A program made the translations under genes and the position numbers. Below are positions 25,660 through 35,181 of a stretch of 64,000 nucleotides of DNA, in pieces. The stretch covers positions 93,963 to 157,962 of the forward strand of contig DCXL01000002.1 in assembly GCA_002328415.1 (NCBI GenBank), read 5' to 3'. Source of the DNA: Micavibrio sp. UBA2137. GTDB lineage: Bacteria; Pseudomonadota; Alphaproteobacteria; Micavibrionales; Micavibrionaceae. How positions within the stretch are numbered: the first letter of the stretch is position 1; each line of letters begins with the position of its first letter. The notes beneath the pieces were generated by a model that saw nothing but the letters and a program-made list of their open reading frames with translations, made no database searches and was not told the origin of the DNA.

Positions 25660-27225
25660 ATGTCTACACATAAGCCTCTCAAAATCACACGTGCGCTTCT
25701 CTCTGTTTCTGATAAAAGCGGGATTGTTGAACTGGCCAAGGCGCTTGAAGGCAAAGGCGTTGAAATCCTCTCAACGGGGGGAACTTCCAAAACATTGAAA
25801 GAGGCTGGGGTCACCGTCAAGGATGTATCCGACCACACAGGTTTCCCAGAGATTATGGATGGGCGCGTGAAAACGCTTCACCCAAAAATTCATGGGGGAT
25901 TGCTCGCTAATCGTGATGAACCGAGCCATGTTCAGGCCATGGAGGAAAACGCAATTGCGCCTATTGATATGTTGGTGGTCAATCTTTATCCGTTTCAGGC
26001 GACATTAGATAAGGGCGCAGATTTTGCGACCTGCATTGAAAATATTGATATTGGCGGGCCAGCCATGGTGAGAGCCGCGGCGAAAAATTTTGCGCATGTG
26101 GCTGTTGTCACACGTCCAGCCGATTACGAGGCCATTCTTGCTGAACTTGAGGCGCAAGATGGCGCTGTTTCCTATGAGATGCGCAAGGCACTCTCCGCGC
26201 ATGCGTTTTCGCTCACAGCCTCTTATGATGCGGCCATTTCAAAGTGGTTGCGCGGTGAGGCTAAGATTGAAACGCCTGACAATATTGCCTTTGGTGGACA
26301 TTTAAAACAAACACTCCGCTATGGGGAAAATGCACATCAAAATGCAGCACTCTACTTAGATGGCTCCAACCGTTATGGCGTAGCCACAGCCGAGCAACTC
26401 CAAGGAAAAGAGCTCTCTTACAATAATCTGAATGACACAGATGCGGCCTTTGAACTGGTCAGCGAATTTGAAACACCAGCCGTTGCCATTATCAAACATG
26501 CAAACCCATGCGGTGTGGCCACAGCAGATAGTGTTGAGGAGGCGTATAAAAAAGCACTGAAATGCGACCCAGTCAGTGCCTTTGGCGGGATTGTCGCGCT
26601 CAACCGACCCCTCACTAAGCAAGCTGCAGAGCTCATCCTTGAAACGTTTTGTGAAGTTATTATTGCACCAGAGATTGAGGCGGATGCTCTCGCACTTACT
26701 GAAAAGAAAAAGAATATTCGCGTACTGAAAACGGGTGGGATGCCCGACCCGCTTGAAGCACGCACAAGTGTAAAATCTATCTCAGGAGGCTTGTTGGTTC
26801 AAAACACTGACAATGGGCGTGTTGAAGAGAAGATGCTGACAATTGCCACAGAGCGCAAGCCAACGGACGCGGAAATGGCGGACATGTTACTCGCCTTCCG
26901 CATTGCAAAGCATGTGAAATCCAACACAATTGTCTATGTGAAGGACGGCGCAACCGTTGGGATTGGTGCGGGACAAATGAGCCGTATTGATGCCGCCAAA
27001 ATCGCCGCCAGCAAAATGGAAGAGGCAGGCTTGGCAGGATGCAAACCCGTTGTCGCAAGTGATGCCTTTTTCCCCTTTGCCGATGGCTTGTTAGCCGCCG
27101 CTGACGCAGGCGTGACCGCCGTTATTCAACCAGGTGGGTCAATCCGAGACGAGGATGTGATAAAGGCCGCAAATGATCGCGGCCTTGCCATGGTTCTCAC
27201 AGGTATGCGCCATTTCAGGCATTAA
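25660..27225 (+). CDS. purH: Bifunctional AICAR transformylase / IMP cyclohydrolase
   Basis: 521 residues catalysing the last two steps of IMP synthesis. The N-terminal IMPCHase domain (ALLSVSDKSGIVELAKAL, STGGTSKTLKEAGV, DGRVKTLHPKIHGGLLA) is followed by the AICARFT domain with LRYGENAHQNAA, IIKHANPCGVA, AFGGIVALN and SDAFFPFADG. The C-terminus GMRHFRH is the family ending. Full length. It ends 4 bp before the convergent orphan gene. Confidence 0.97.
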   Translation: MSTHKPLKITRALLSVSDKSGIVELAKALEGKGVEILSTGGTSKTLKEAGVTVKDVSDHTGFPEIMDGRVKTLHPKIHGGLLANRDEPSHVQAMEENAIAPIDMLVVNLYPFQATLDKGADFATCIENIDIGGPAMVRAAAKNFAHVAVVTRPADYEAILAELEAQDGAVSYEMRKALSAHAFSLTASYDAAISKWLRGEAKIETPDNIAFGGHLKQTLRYGENAHQNAALYLDGSNRYGVATAEQLQGKELSYNNLNDTDAAFELVSEFETPAVAIIKHANPCGVATADSVEEAYKKALKCDPVSAFGGIVALNRPLTKQAAELILETFCEVIIAPEIEADALALTEKKKNIRVLKTGGMPDPLEARTSVKSISGGLLVQNTDNGRVEEKMLTIATERKPTDAEMADMLLAFRIAKHVKSNTIVYVKDGATVGIGAGQMSRIDAAKIAASKMEEAGLAGCKPVVASDAFFPFADGLLAAADAGVTAVIQPGGSIRDEDVIKAANDRGLAMVLTGMRHFRH

Positions 27226-27229
27226 GGGT

Positions 27230-28879
27230 TTATGGCATCACCATAACGTGACCCATATCAGCACCTATTGTATTGGCACGTGCCGAAAGTTCATTAATGC
27301 GCGCACCAATACCAGCCTCTGAGCGCAAGAAATTATCATTTATCTCTCTATCCCAATAATCAAGGCTTGTTTGGTGATATACCTGTCCACTCACAGAATT
27401 ATATTGACCACGCATTCCTGATCCCTCAAGGATTTCCTGTCTCACTTCTGGGTTTTGGTTCAGATATTGATCGAGCAAACCGAGCGTATCACTTTGCCCA
27501 GCAAGTCCCCATTCAACACCGTCATCCATCAAGGCTTGAAAACCCTGTCCTGCCATTACAAACTGCATTGTAACCATCTCTGTTTCGGTTGGGTTAAAGT
27601 TTTCAGGGTCTGCAACATAGCTTTCAACGAGACGTCTAAATTCAATCTCCAGTTTCATGCCCTCAATAGCAGCTTCGACCTGTTCTTCAGTAGCATTCTC
27701 AAGATCGATATCGCGCGCATCAAACATGGTTTCACTCATGCGCCCTAACGCTTCTTTCATTTCCTGATCAATGCCACCTGTGCTGTCACCAAAATATGTG
27801 ATGCCCTCTTCTTCACCATAACCCGCAACATTTCCTGCGCGTCTATCGGCATCCAAAAGCTCACGCAAATCACGCATACCATTTTCAGAAGCCAGATCAT
27901 TTTCACCATTTGTAAGCAGATCGACGACATTGTTATAATGATCCGTTGGCCCTGTCATCCATTCAAGGGCATGCCCCGTAATTCCCGCCAGAGCGACACC
28001 CAAAACTGTATTAGATACATATGGGTTAGACGCAATACCATGAATTGTTGAAAGCGATTCACGCAAGATAGAGGATGAACGCGTGGCATCTGCTATTTCG
28101 TCTGCATTCCTTGCGACATCATCTACACTATGCCTTGCATCTAATGCTTGCTCAGCTGCACGCTCAGCGCTTGCAGAATCACTTAAACGGTCAGCATTGC
28201 GAGCAGCATCCCCAGCGGCTTCAGCCACGTCTCCCGCTCGACGCATATCATTAACATCATCAGCAAGTCTTATCACTGTTCCAACCTTACTTAATTTTGT
28301 AACAGGAATAAGAATAGATGGGTCGATAATGTTACCTGCAACAACAGCTACAGCAACGTTTCCATCTGAAGCCTTCCATGTTTCACCGCCATCCATGGTG
28401 TAGCACCATCCCATAACCCCACCCGTTAAGCCGCTTTCCTCGGCCCATTCATCAACCATCTCTGAAATTTGATCATCTGATAAATCTGGGTTGCTCTGGC
28501 GGAGTTCATCAAAATGTTGCGCCTTTAATTCATCAAGTTGGATGTAATCAATACCGCGCAAACCTGGAATATTTTCTGTGACATTTTCATTCATGAATTC
28601 ACGCGTATTGCGATCCCAAGTGCTGGCAAAACCATCTTCACGTGTAACGTATTTCAGGGGATTGGACCAGCGACCATTGGCAACGCCTTCATAAGCTGTT
28701 GAGCCGACGCCACGTACGAGGTCGACAGCCGCACCACCCAACCAAGCAAAACCTGAAGGACATTCTTCTACAACTGTTTTTAGAAAAATTCGCGAACTAT
28801 TAATATTTGATTCTACTCTGTCAACGACAAAAGAACCAACATCACTTGCTCTGTCTGCTAACCACGATCCTAATCCCAT
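27230..28879 (-). CDS. Large orphan acidic protein
   Basis: 549 residues, family not recognised. No signal peptide (MGLGSWLADRASDVGSFVVDRV is amphipathic). Features in order: a helical N-terminus with a small hydrophobic patch, a segment DLSDDQISEMVDEWAEESG, a hydrophobic stretch VAVAVVAGNIIDPSILIPV, an Ala/Asp/Arg-rich predicted coiled coil (about 215-275), a second hydrophobic stretch NTVLGVALAGITGHALEW, and a long acidic helical C-terminal half. The two hydrophobic segments flanking a coiled coil could insert in a membrane. Start: AGGTGA precedes the ATG; a GTG at 28888 is less likely. It is divergent from the orphan at 29236 across an AT-rich spacer. Confidence 0.6.
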   Translation of the reverse strand: MGLGSWLADRASDVGSFVVDRVESNINSSRIFLKTVVEECPSGFAWLGGAAVDLVRGVGSTAYEGVANGRWSNPLKYVTREDGFASTWDRNTREFMNENVTENIPGLRGIDYIQLDELKAQHFDELRQSNPDLSDDQISEMVDEWAEESGLTGGVMGWCYTMDGGETWKASDGNVAVAVVAGNIIDPSILIPVTKLSKVGTVIRLADDVNDMRRAGDVAEAAGDAARNADRLSDSASAERAAEQALDARHSVDDVARNADEIADATRSSSILRESLSTIHGIASNPYVSNTVLGVALAGITGHALEWMTGPTDHYNNVVDLLTNGENDLASENGMRDLRELLDADRRAGNVAGYGEEEGITYFGDSTGGIDQEMKEALGRMSETMFDARDIDLENATEEQVEAAIEGMKLEIEFRRLVESYVADPENFNPTETEMVTMQFVMAGQGFQALMDDGVEWGLAGQSDTLGLLDQYLNQNPEVRQEILEGSGMRGQYNSVSGQVYHQTSLDYWDREINDNFLRSEAGIGARINELSARANTIGADMGHVMVMP

Positions 28880-29235
28880 AATAGTCACCTAATTTTGTTC
28901 AATATTTATGTAAACTATAAGGACGTAGGGTTAAAAATTCATTAAATTATAATATTTTTGTTTTATTTCAGTTGATTAATCTATTTTTAAGTCGTTAGGC
29001 CTATAATTAATTTTGTTAATTACATGCAGATATCTCATGATGACTTAATATAAATATAGCAAAGATTTATTTATTATTATGTTAAATCTATATTAACTAT
29101 TTTCGTTCAGTATAGGGACAAGATAAAAGTTAGAAATAAAAAAATACAATATAAACAGTAAATTAACATAAGATTTTGTAAATAGATTAAAACAACTATA
29201 TTGTATACGTAAATACTAAATTGAGGAGAGTAGTT
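28880..29235. other. AT-rich divergent intergenic region
   Basis: About 355 bp with strikingly high A+T and no ORF of note. It must hold promoters for both flanking orphan genes. On the plus strand TTGTAA at 29176 with TATTGT at 29199 (17 bp) or TATATT at 29197 (15 bp) is a candidate promoter for the gene at 29236. No clear operator palindrome was seen. Such AT-rich DNA is a typical target for nucleoid-associated silencers, but that is inference. Confidence 0.5.
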
Positions 29236-31251
29236 ATGGGTTTGGAAGATATTAGACGTCTTAGAGGATTAGTAGATAATCTTGCAGATGACGTAGCAAG
29301 CTCACGCGCAGCACGTACAATTGTCAATGCATTTGAACGTCATGCAGATGATGCGGCTTCGCTTAACTTTATTGCCCGTAACTATCGTGCAAACGGCCTC
29401 ATGAATGATGCTGGTAGGTTGACAGACGAAGGTTTTGATCAGATAAATGAAGCTCTCTATCAGTTTGCCAGTGAAAATAATATGAACAACGCAGCAGCGC
29501 GTAACTTTGTAAGAGAGACCGTTGGCGAAATTGAAGCCGAGGGTGCACGTTTAGCGAATGCGGGCGCAGATGCAACAGCCGATGCCGCAGGCGCAGGTGC
29601 ACGTAGAGGTGCAGATGATGCGCCTAGAGTTGACGAAGCACCAGCTCCTCCAAGGGCTGGTAATATGCTTACGCCTGAACAGACAGCCATTGTTCGAAGA
29701 GCACAACAAGATGCTGCACAAATTTCGAGCGACTTAAGCACAGAATCATTGCGTCACGGTTCTGAAGCGCTTGCAAATATTAATCAACGTATGGTTAATA
29801 TCCGCGCAGCTAACGAACTAAATGTTGGCGAAGAAATTGTTGGTAACACACCAAGAGAAATTCTTGAGGGCCTACAAGCTGGCGGGCGCGCAAGCGATAG
29901 TCAACTTTCAAGCTTGGAAAGCACGCTTAAAACAATCGCTAATGGTCAAACGCCGCCACGTGTTTATGGCTCAGGCCTGATTAGCAAAGCTCTTAGCCCA
30001 ATAACCAATATGTTTAATAAAGGTGCAAACGCAGCAGCTGACAGTGGCCCACAAGTGAGAGCCTTTTCACAAAATAATGTTGACGAACTTCTCGATGGGG
30101 CGCGCGTATCTGATTTAAGCAGAAGCTGGTCAGACAGGCTTGTGGGATATGCCAATAACGCAATTATAGGTTCTGGAGCATTAATGGCAACAACCGCTCT
30201 CGTATCTGGTATCGAAGGCGAGCCTACTCCTGAATCAGCAGAAGTTGAGACAAGCCCAACATTTTGGGATAACATCCAAACTCCTGGTTTTATGCTTTGG
30301 CAAATCATCAACCCAACTGATGGTAGTATATTGCCTGGTATGTCCGATATCACATATGGGCGAATGCAAGCATCACCTGCTGCCCGATACGACTATATGC
30401 GCGATATTATCAACCCTGCTCTCAGAGGGATGGGCAGAAACGCATATGACGTTGAAGCTGTTGAAATGTTTTTGAAAGCCGAGGGTACACAAGTTGATAA
30501 TATTGACGAAGCCACAATGGCAAGATTAATTCGTGATAATGCGAGAGGCTTTGAGGGTTACGAACATGAAGGTTCTATGAGAGAACAGCTATATGCGAGA
30601 CTTGACGAGCCTTCTGGTTCAACATGGGAACTAAGAGATTATGAAGTTACGGCTTTAGCTGAATATGTAACGCCAAGACTTCCCGAGCCTGCAAAAACAT
30701 TACCGGAAGCGGGTCGTCTAGAATTTGTAAGAATGTACGGATATGAAAATGCAACTCCACAAGAGAGAGTTGATGCAGAAGCATATAGAGAGCGCGTGCT
30801 TGCAGCAGGTCCAAGTCCATTGCAAAGACAGGTTTTAACAGCCGTTGATTTGGTTATTGCAAATGAGGAAAATCAAGCAGCAGCTACGCAGGCGGCAGGA
30901 ATTCAAGAAACTGTTGCACAAGGTATTGCAGGGGGTGGCCCAGTCGCACGTGGCGGTTATGGCGGCGGACGTTCTACGGCTGCACCACAATCTAATGGCT
31001 TTGAGGATACTCGCGAACAAACTGCAGGAAATACGTCTTTAGACATTCCTAGCCTAAAAGCAGAATTCATAGAATTCCAAGGATTGCTGACTGGGCAAGA
31101 AATTGGGGAACTGAATCGTCGTTTAGATACGCGTGATGTAGACATCAATGGCAATGGAAGAATTGACAGCCCTGCCGAATTGGACGCCCTAAAAGAAGGG
31201 TTTTCAAATGAAACAAAACACAATATTGACTTAATTATCAGAGGGTTATGA
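29236..31251 (+). CDS. Large orphan protein with C-terminal EF-hand-like loop
   Basis: 671 residues, family not recognised. GAGGAG precedes the ATG; the TTG at 29221 overlaps that RBS and is rejected. No signal peptide. A helical N-terminal domain leads to an Ala/Asp/Arg-rich linker (about 110-145), a helical region, and a hydrophobic stretch IIGSGALMATTALVSGI near 315-335. An aromatic-containing domain (FWDNIQTPGFMLWQI...) follows, then a Gly/Ala-rich linker GIAGGGPVARGGYGGG. The last 60 residues carry DINGNGRIDSPAEL, an EF-hand- or dockerin-like Ca2+ loop with its acidic end one position off the canonical spacing. It is followed by the separately promoted gene at 31319. Confidence 0.6.
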   Translation: MGLEDIRRLRGLVDNLADDVASSRAARTIVNAFERHADDAASLNFIARNYRANGLMNDAGRLTDEGFDQINEALYQFASENNMNNAAARNFVRETVGEIEAEGARLANAGADATADAAGAGARRGADDAPRVDEAPAPPRAGNMLTPEQTAIVRRAQQDAAQISSDLSTESLRHGSEALANINQRMVNIRAANELNVGEEIVGNTPREILEGLQAGGRASDSQLSSLESTLKTIANGQTPPRVYGSGLISKALSPITNMFNKGANAAADSGPQVRAFSQNNVDELLDGARVSDLSRSWSDRLVGYANNAIIGSGALMATTALVSGIEGEPTPESAEVETSPTFWDNIQTPGFMLWQIINPTDGSILPGMSDITYGRMQASPAARYDYMRDIINPALRGMGRNAYDVEAVEMFLKAEGTQVDNIDEATMARLIRDNARGFEGYEHEGSMREQLYARLDEPSGSTWELRDYEVTALAEYVTPRLPEPAKTLPEAGRLEFVRMYGYENATPQERVDAEAYRERVLAAGPSPLQRQVLTAVDLVIANEENQAAATQAAGIQETVAQGIAGGGPVARGGYGGGRSTAAPQSNGFEDTREQTAGNTSLDIPSLKAEFIEFQGLLTGQEIGELNRRLDTRDVDINGNGRIDSPAELDALKEGFSNETKHNIDLIIRGL

Positions 31252-31258
31252 TAATAAT

Positions 31259-31287
31259 TTGTTTTTTGAAACATCAGTATTTATAAT
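31259..31287 (+). promoter_or_regulatory. Candidate sigma70 promoter for the gene at 31319
   Basis: TTGTTT at 31259-31264 and a perfect TATAAT at 31282-31287, with a 17-bp spacer. The expected transcript would start about 25 bases before the ATG. Because it lies in the short gap behind the large orphan, the next gene can be expressed independently. Confidence 0.5.
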
Positions 31288-31318
31288 GTATTTAAAGAAC
31301 TAAAAAAGGTAGAGAGAT

Positions 31319-32218
31319 ATGACTACACCGCAAATTAATATTCCAGCAGCAGAACAGCAACGTATTCAGCAGGCTACCGTCGCCTATGCAGATGCAGTTA
31401 GATCAGGCGATCAGGCTGCCATGGACGCAGCATTTGAGAATTACTACAATGTCCTTCGTGAAACTGGTGTTCTTGATCAAATCACAGAAAACCTCCAGGA
31501 TCTTGGTAAAACACCTGCAGAAATTGCACGTATGTTGCCAGACATGTTGCGCAATATTACAACATCAGTTGCGAATAACAATATTGCAATTCTTCAAGAT
31601 TACTTAAATATTGATAAAGACTTGCTTAGAGGCAATATTGAAGCTGCAATGGGAGCCATTGACTTTGGACGTACAGTCGTTAGCTGGGGCAAGATGCTTG
31701 CCACAGTTTTAGGACAAGAAAATAGCAGCTTCTTTGCAACGCTTGAAGGTATTGAGGATGATCTTCGCGGTCTTAGAGACGAGCTTAGAGATGAATTAGA
31801 CGCAGATCAAAGAACAGTTATTGACAGAAGCGAAGCAGATCAGATTGCACGTGATGGTCAACAAATTACTGCGGACTCTTCAAGTACAATGATTGAAATT
31901 GCAAACCGCTTACACTTAAGATTAGTGTCGGAACTTGATGGGCTCGGCTCTGACGGCGGTGCCCCTGCGGCCGCGACAAGTATGAGCAAGGTGATGGTTT
32001 CTGATATTGCAGGTCTGATTACAGATACTGACGTTCGCAATGAATTTGTAAGAGTAATGGAGCGTGTTGCCGATAATCAAGGTGATGATAATGCTATTGA
32101 CACAGCAGCCGAAGTTGCACTAGCAAGACGTGAACTTGAAAATGTCGAAGGCCTTGATAATGCTACTAAAAATAGTGTCACTCAAAGATTGGACGCTCTT
32201 GAGCCAGTAGGCCCATAA
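31319..32218 (+). CDS. Orphan acidic helical protein
   Basis: 299 residues, almost entirely predicted alpha helix, acidic, with no Cys, no signal peptide and no clear membrane helix. VVSWGKMLATVLGQE is the only hydrophobic patch. LEGIEDDLRGLRDELRDEL at about 140-160 looks like a short coiled coil. A Ser/Gly/Ala linker near 210-220 separates it from a C-terminal helical domain. Family not recognised. Third member of the orphan block and closed by a strong terminator. The helical, secreted-translocator-like composition is suggestive only. Confidence 0.6.
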   Translation: MTTPQINIPAAEQQRIQQATVAYADAVRSGDQAAMDAAFENYYNVLRETGVLDQITENLQDLGKTPAEIARMLPDMLRNITTSVANNNIAILQDYLNIDKDLLRGNIEAAMGAIDFGRTVVSWGKMLATVLGQENSSFFATLEGIEDDLRGLRDELRDELDADQRTVIDRSEADQIARDGQQITADSSSTMIEIANRLHLRLVSELDGLGSDGGAPAAATSMSKVMVSDIAGLITDTDVRNEFVRVMERVADNQGDDNAIDTAAEVALARRELENVEGLDNATKNSVTQRLDALEPVGP

Positions 32219-32248
32219 AATCGAATTTTAGTTTATCTCTCTGACTAA

Positions 32249-32270
32249 CCCCGGATTTTCCGGGGTTTTT
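32249..32270 (+). terminator. Rho-independent terminator
   Basis: A seven-base-pair stem CCCCGGA/TCCGGGG with a TTT loop is followed by five T. It ends the plus-strand orphan transcript. Confidence 0.85.
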
Positions 32271-32305
32271 CTTTTGTGTTTAGTGCACGGTCACTTTTCA
32301 CACAT

Positions 32306-32333
32306 AAAAAAAGCGCCTCTAAAAGCGCTTTTT
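32306..32333 (-). terminator. Bidirectional hairpin terminator
   Basis: AAAAAGCGC pairs with GCGCTTTTT across an 8-base loop. On the minus strand it lies just behind the small membrane protein gene and ends in a T-run, so it probably terminates that gene. It can also act as a back-up for the plus-strand transcript. Confidence 0.65.
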
Positions 32334-32356
32334 CGAAGTTCTTATAAAATTAAAGA

Positions 32357-32617
32357 TTACTGATTGATGATAATGCTCTCATCTGCTTGCACAGGGGCGT
32401 CATTATAATCAGGCACAACGCCGTCCATGATGTGAGGCACATCCTCGTTCTCTATGCCCTCTTCGGCTGTGATATTCAAATCAAGCAAATCATCATTGCC
32501 TGGTGTGCCGCCAAGCCCGATTGCAAATATTCCACCCAAGAGAAGCGCAACAAGCACAAGTGTCACCAAAACACCCGCAATCAGACGGTTTGTAAATTTC
32601 TTACCTGTATAAGCCAT
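32357..32617 (-). CDS. Small single-pass membrane protein
   Basis: 86 residues, family not recognised. A basic N-terminus (MAYTGKKFTNR) and a long hydrophobic helix (12-36, LIAGVLVTLVLVALLLGGIFAI) are followed by an acidic periplasmic tail. The positive-inside rule gives N-in/C-out. AAAGGA precedes the ATG on the minus strand. It is monocistronic with its own terminator and divergent from lepA. Confidence 0.6.
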   Translation of the reverse strand: MAYTGKKFTNRLIAGVLVTLVLVALLLGGIFAIGLGGTPGNDDLLDLNITAEEGIENEDVPHIMDGVVPDYNDAPVQADESIIINQ

Positions 32618-32770
32618 AATAACATCCTTTAGCTTTTAAATTCTGTTCCATCTTTTAGCGTGAGAAGGGCAAGGCTGTAAAGGCGAAAAATGCGCGGTCT
32701 CCTGAATTCGCCCCATTCTTTTCGTAATTCCGATTGCGTCCACGCCCCAGAATCGCTATAAAATGCCACG

Positions 32771-34603
32771 ATGACTGATGCTTCCAAAAATAATGAAACA
32801 AAGCCCCTCGCCCATATTCGTAACTTTGCGATTATAGCGCACATCGACCATGGGAAATCGACATTAGCCGACCGCCTGATCCAAACCTGTGGCGGATTGG
32901 AGGAGCGCGAAATGACAGAGCAAGTGCTTGATAACATGGATATCGAGCGCGAGCGTGGTATTACCATTAAGGCGCAAACAGTGCGCCTCGCTTATACCGC
33001 CAAGGACGGCATTGAATACCAGCTCAACCTGATGGATACACCAGGGCATGTGGACTTTGCCTATGAGGTCTCCCGCTCACTGGCCTCGTGCGAGGGCTCA
33101 CTGCTTGTTGTAGATGCCACCCAAGGGGTAGAGGCCCAAACGCTCGCCAATGTTTATCAGGCACTTGATAACGACCATGAAATCCTGCCTGTGATTAACA
33201 AAATTGACTTGCCCGCCGCCGAGCCCGAGCGTATTGCCGAACAGGTTGAGGAGGTTGTGGGCCTTCCCGCCGTAGATGCGCTTCATGTTTCTGGTAAATC
33301 AGGAATTGGAATTAACGACCTGCTTGAGGCGATTGTTACGAAACTCCCTGCGCCACATGAAGGCAAAGGCGAAGAACCGCTCAAGGCCCTTCTGGTGGAT
33401 AGCTGGTACGACCCTTATCTGGGCGTCATGATTTTGGTACGCGTGATTGATGGCTATCTGCGCAAGGGGCAAAAGGTGCGCTTTATGAACACAAAGGCCG
33501 TGCGCGAGCTTGACCGCGTGGGCTTTTTCTCTCCCAAGCCAGTAATGACAGGCATTTTGGGGCCTGGTGAAATGGGGTTTATTACAGCCGGTATTAAGGA
33601 TATCAGCGAAACACAAGTTGGTGATACGATTACCGAGGAGAAAAACCAGTGCAAAGAGAAGCTCCCTGGCTTTAAGCCCTCTATCCCAATGGTGTTCTGC
33701 TCGCTTTTCCCAGTGGATGCCTCCGACTTTGAAACATTGCGCGACAGTTTGGGTAAGCTGAAACTTAATGATGCCTCCCTCCATTACGAGCCAGAACAAT
33801 CACAAGCGCTCGGCCTTGGTTTCCGTTGCGGGTTTTTGGGATTGCTGCATATGGAGATCATTCAAGAGCGTTTGGAGCGCGAGTTCGACCTCGACCTGAT
33901 CCCAACTGCACCAAGCGTTGTTTACAAAATCCATATGACCAATGGGGAAGTCATCGAGCTTTATAACCCCGTGGACATGCCCGAAGTGCAAAAAATTGAT
34001 AAAATTGAAGAGCCGTGGATTAAGGCCACAATCCTCACCCCTGATGAATATTTGGGCGGCTTGCTCAAGCTTTGTCAAGAGCGCCGTGGCGAGCAGATCA
34101 ACCTGACTTACGCAGGCACGCGCGCCATGATGGAATACAAGCTCCCCTTGAACGAGGTCGTCTTTGATTTCTACGACCGCCTGAAATCCATCTCACGTGG
34201 CTATGCCAGCTTTGATTACGAACTGATGGGTTATGATGCCAATGATTTGGTCAAACTTGAAATTCGCGTGAACGGCGACCCCGTGGATGCGCTGGCCATG
34301 ATTGTGCACCGTGAAAACGCCGAGAGCCGCGGACGCCAGCTTTGTGAGCGCCTCAAAGACCTTATCCCACGCCAGATGTTTAAAATCGCAATACAGGCGG
34401 CCATTGGGGGCAAGATTATTGCCGCTGAACATCTCTCTGCCCTGCGCAAGGATGTGACCGCCAAATGTTACGGGGGCGATATCTCGCGGAAGCGTAAACT
34501 TTTGGAAAAACAGAAAAAGGGTAAGGCGAAAATGCGCCAGTACGGAAACGTTGACATTCCACAATCAGCCTTCATCAACGCCCTGAAAATGGGTGATGGG
34601 TAG
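32771..34603 (+). CDS. lepA: Elongation factor 4 (LepA) GTPase
   Basis: 610 residues, ribosomal back-translocase/initiation-linked GTPase. Complete: G1 AHIDHGKST, switch I RGITIKAQTVRL, DTPGH, NKID, and the family-specific C-terminal domain (YGGDISRKRKLLEKQKKGKAKMRQYGNVDIPQ). The start gives a short N-terminal extension before RNFAIIAHID. The next gene follows about 50 bp downstream. Confidence 0.97.
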   Translation: MTDASKNNETKPLAHIRNFAIIAHIDHGKSTLADRLIQTCGGLEEREMTEQVLDNMDIERERGITIKAQTVRLAYTAKDGIEYQLNLMDTPGHVDFAYEVSRSLASCEGSLLVVDATQGVEAQTLANVYQALDNDHEILPVINKIDLPAAEPERIAEQVEEVVGLPAVDALHVSGKSGIGINDLLEAIVTKLPAPHEGKGEEPLKALLVDSWYDPYLGVMILVRVIDGYLRKGQKVRFMNTKAVRELDRVGFFSPKPVMTGILGPGEMGFITAGIKDISETQVGDTITEEKNQCKEKLPGFKPSIPMVFCSLFPVDASDFETLRDSLGKLKLNDASLHYEPEQSQALGLGFRCGFLGLLHMEIIQERLEREFDLDLIPTAPSVVYKIHMTNGEVIELYNPVDMPEVQKIDKIEEPWIKATILTPDEYLGGLLKLCQERRGEQINLTYAGTRAMMEYKLPLNEVVFDFYDRLKSISRGYASFDYELMGYDANDLVKLEIRVNGDPVDALAMIVHRENAESRGRQLCERLKDLIPRQMFKIAIQAAIGGKIIAAEHLSALRKDVTAKCYGGDISRKRKLLEKQKKGKAKMRQYGNVDIPQSAFINALKMGDG

Positions 34604-34657
34604 ATTTCACGTAAAATAAATTGATTTTTTACATAAGTGTAAATATAAATGTGGCCC

Positions 34658-35176
34658 ATGACACATGTTTTATTCGTATGTTCATGCAACACATTCCGGA
34701 GTGCTTTAGCCGAGCATTTAGGTAATTTGCGTGCACATAAAAAAGGATTAAACTTTCAATTTTCCTCCTGTGGCACTTATATTGATGGGCGTGGCGTTGA
34801 TCCGCAACTTACAAACCTTGTGCGTGATGTGGGCTTGGATTTATCATCTCATACTCCACGTGCTATTTCGCAAGAAATACTTGATCAAGCTGATGTTGTG
34901 ATTGGCATGAGCCAAGAGCATGTTGATTTCATAACTGAAAATTTTGGAAAACCAGCGTATCTATTTGGCGCCGTCGCCTTTGGCAGAAGAGATTTACAGG
35001 CGGAGTGGCGTGGGATTGAAAGCCAGCTCACACGTTTTGAATTAAATAGGCATCAATATTTTCAGGATATTCTTGTGCGTACCATGGAGGCTATGCCTAA
35101 AATCATGAACACAGTGCCACGTATTGCGCGATTACAAGCGCAAAGTGGTATTATTTCAAAAGGACCTAAACCTTAG
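34658..35176 (+). CDS. Low-molecular-weight phosphatase-fold protein with atypical active site
   Basis: 172 residues. FVCSCNTFRSALAEHL is the LMW-PTP/arsenate-reductase P-loop in C-x5-R form (Cys8...Arg14), and RAISQEILDQADVVIGMSQEHVDFI matches the family's conserved middle. The usual CxGNxCRSP sequence is CSCNTFRSA here, and the DP general-acid loop near the C-terminus is not recognisable, so activity may be altered. ATGs at 34649 and 34658 compete; neither has a strong RBS. It follows lepA. Confidence 0.7.
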   Translation: MTHVLFVCSCNTFRSALAEHLGNLRAHKKGLNFQFSSCGTYIDGRGVDPQLTNLVRDVGLDLSSHTPRAISQEILDQADVVIGMSQEHVDFITENFGKPAYLFGAVAFGRRDLQAEWRGIESQLTRFELNRHQYFQDILVRTMEAMPKIMNTVPRIARLQAQSGIISKGPKP

Positions 35177-35181
35177 TAACC

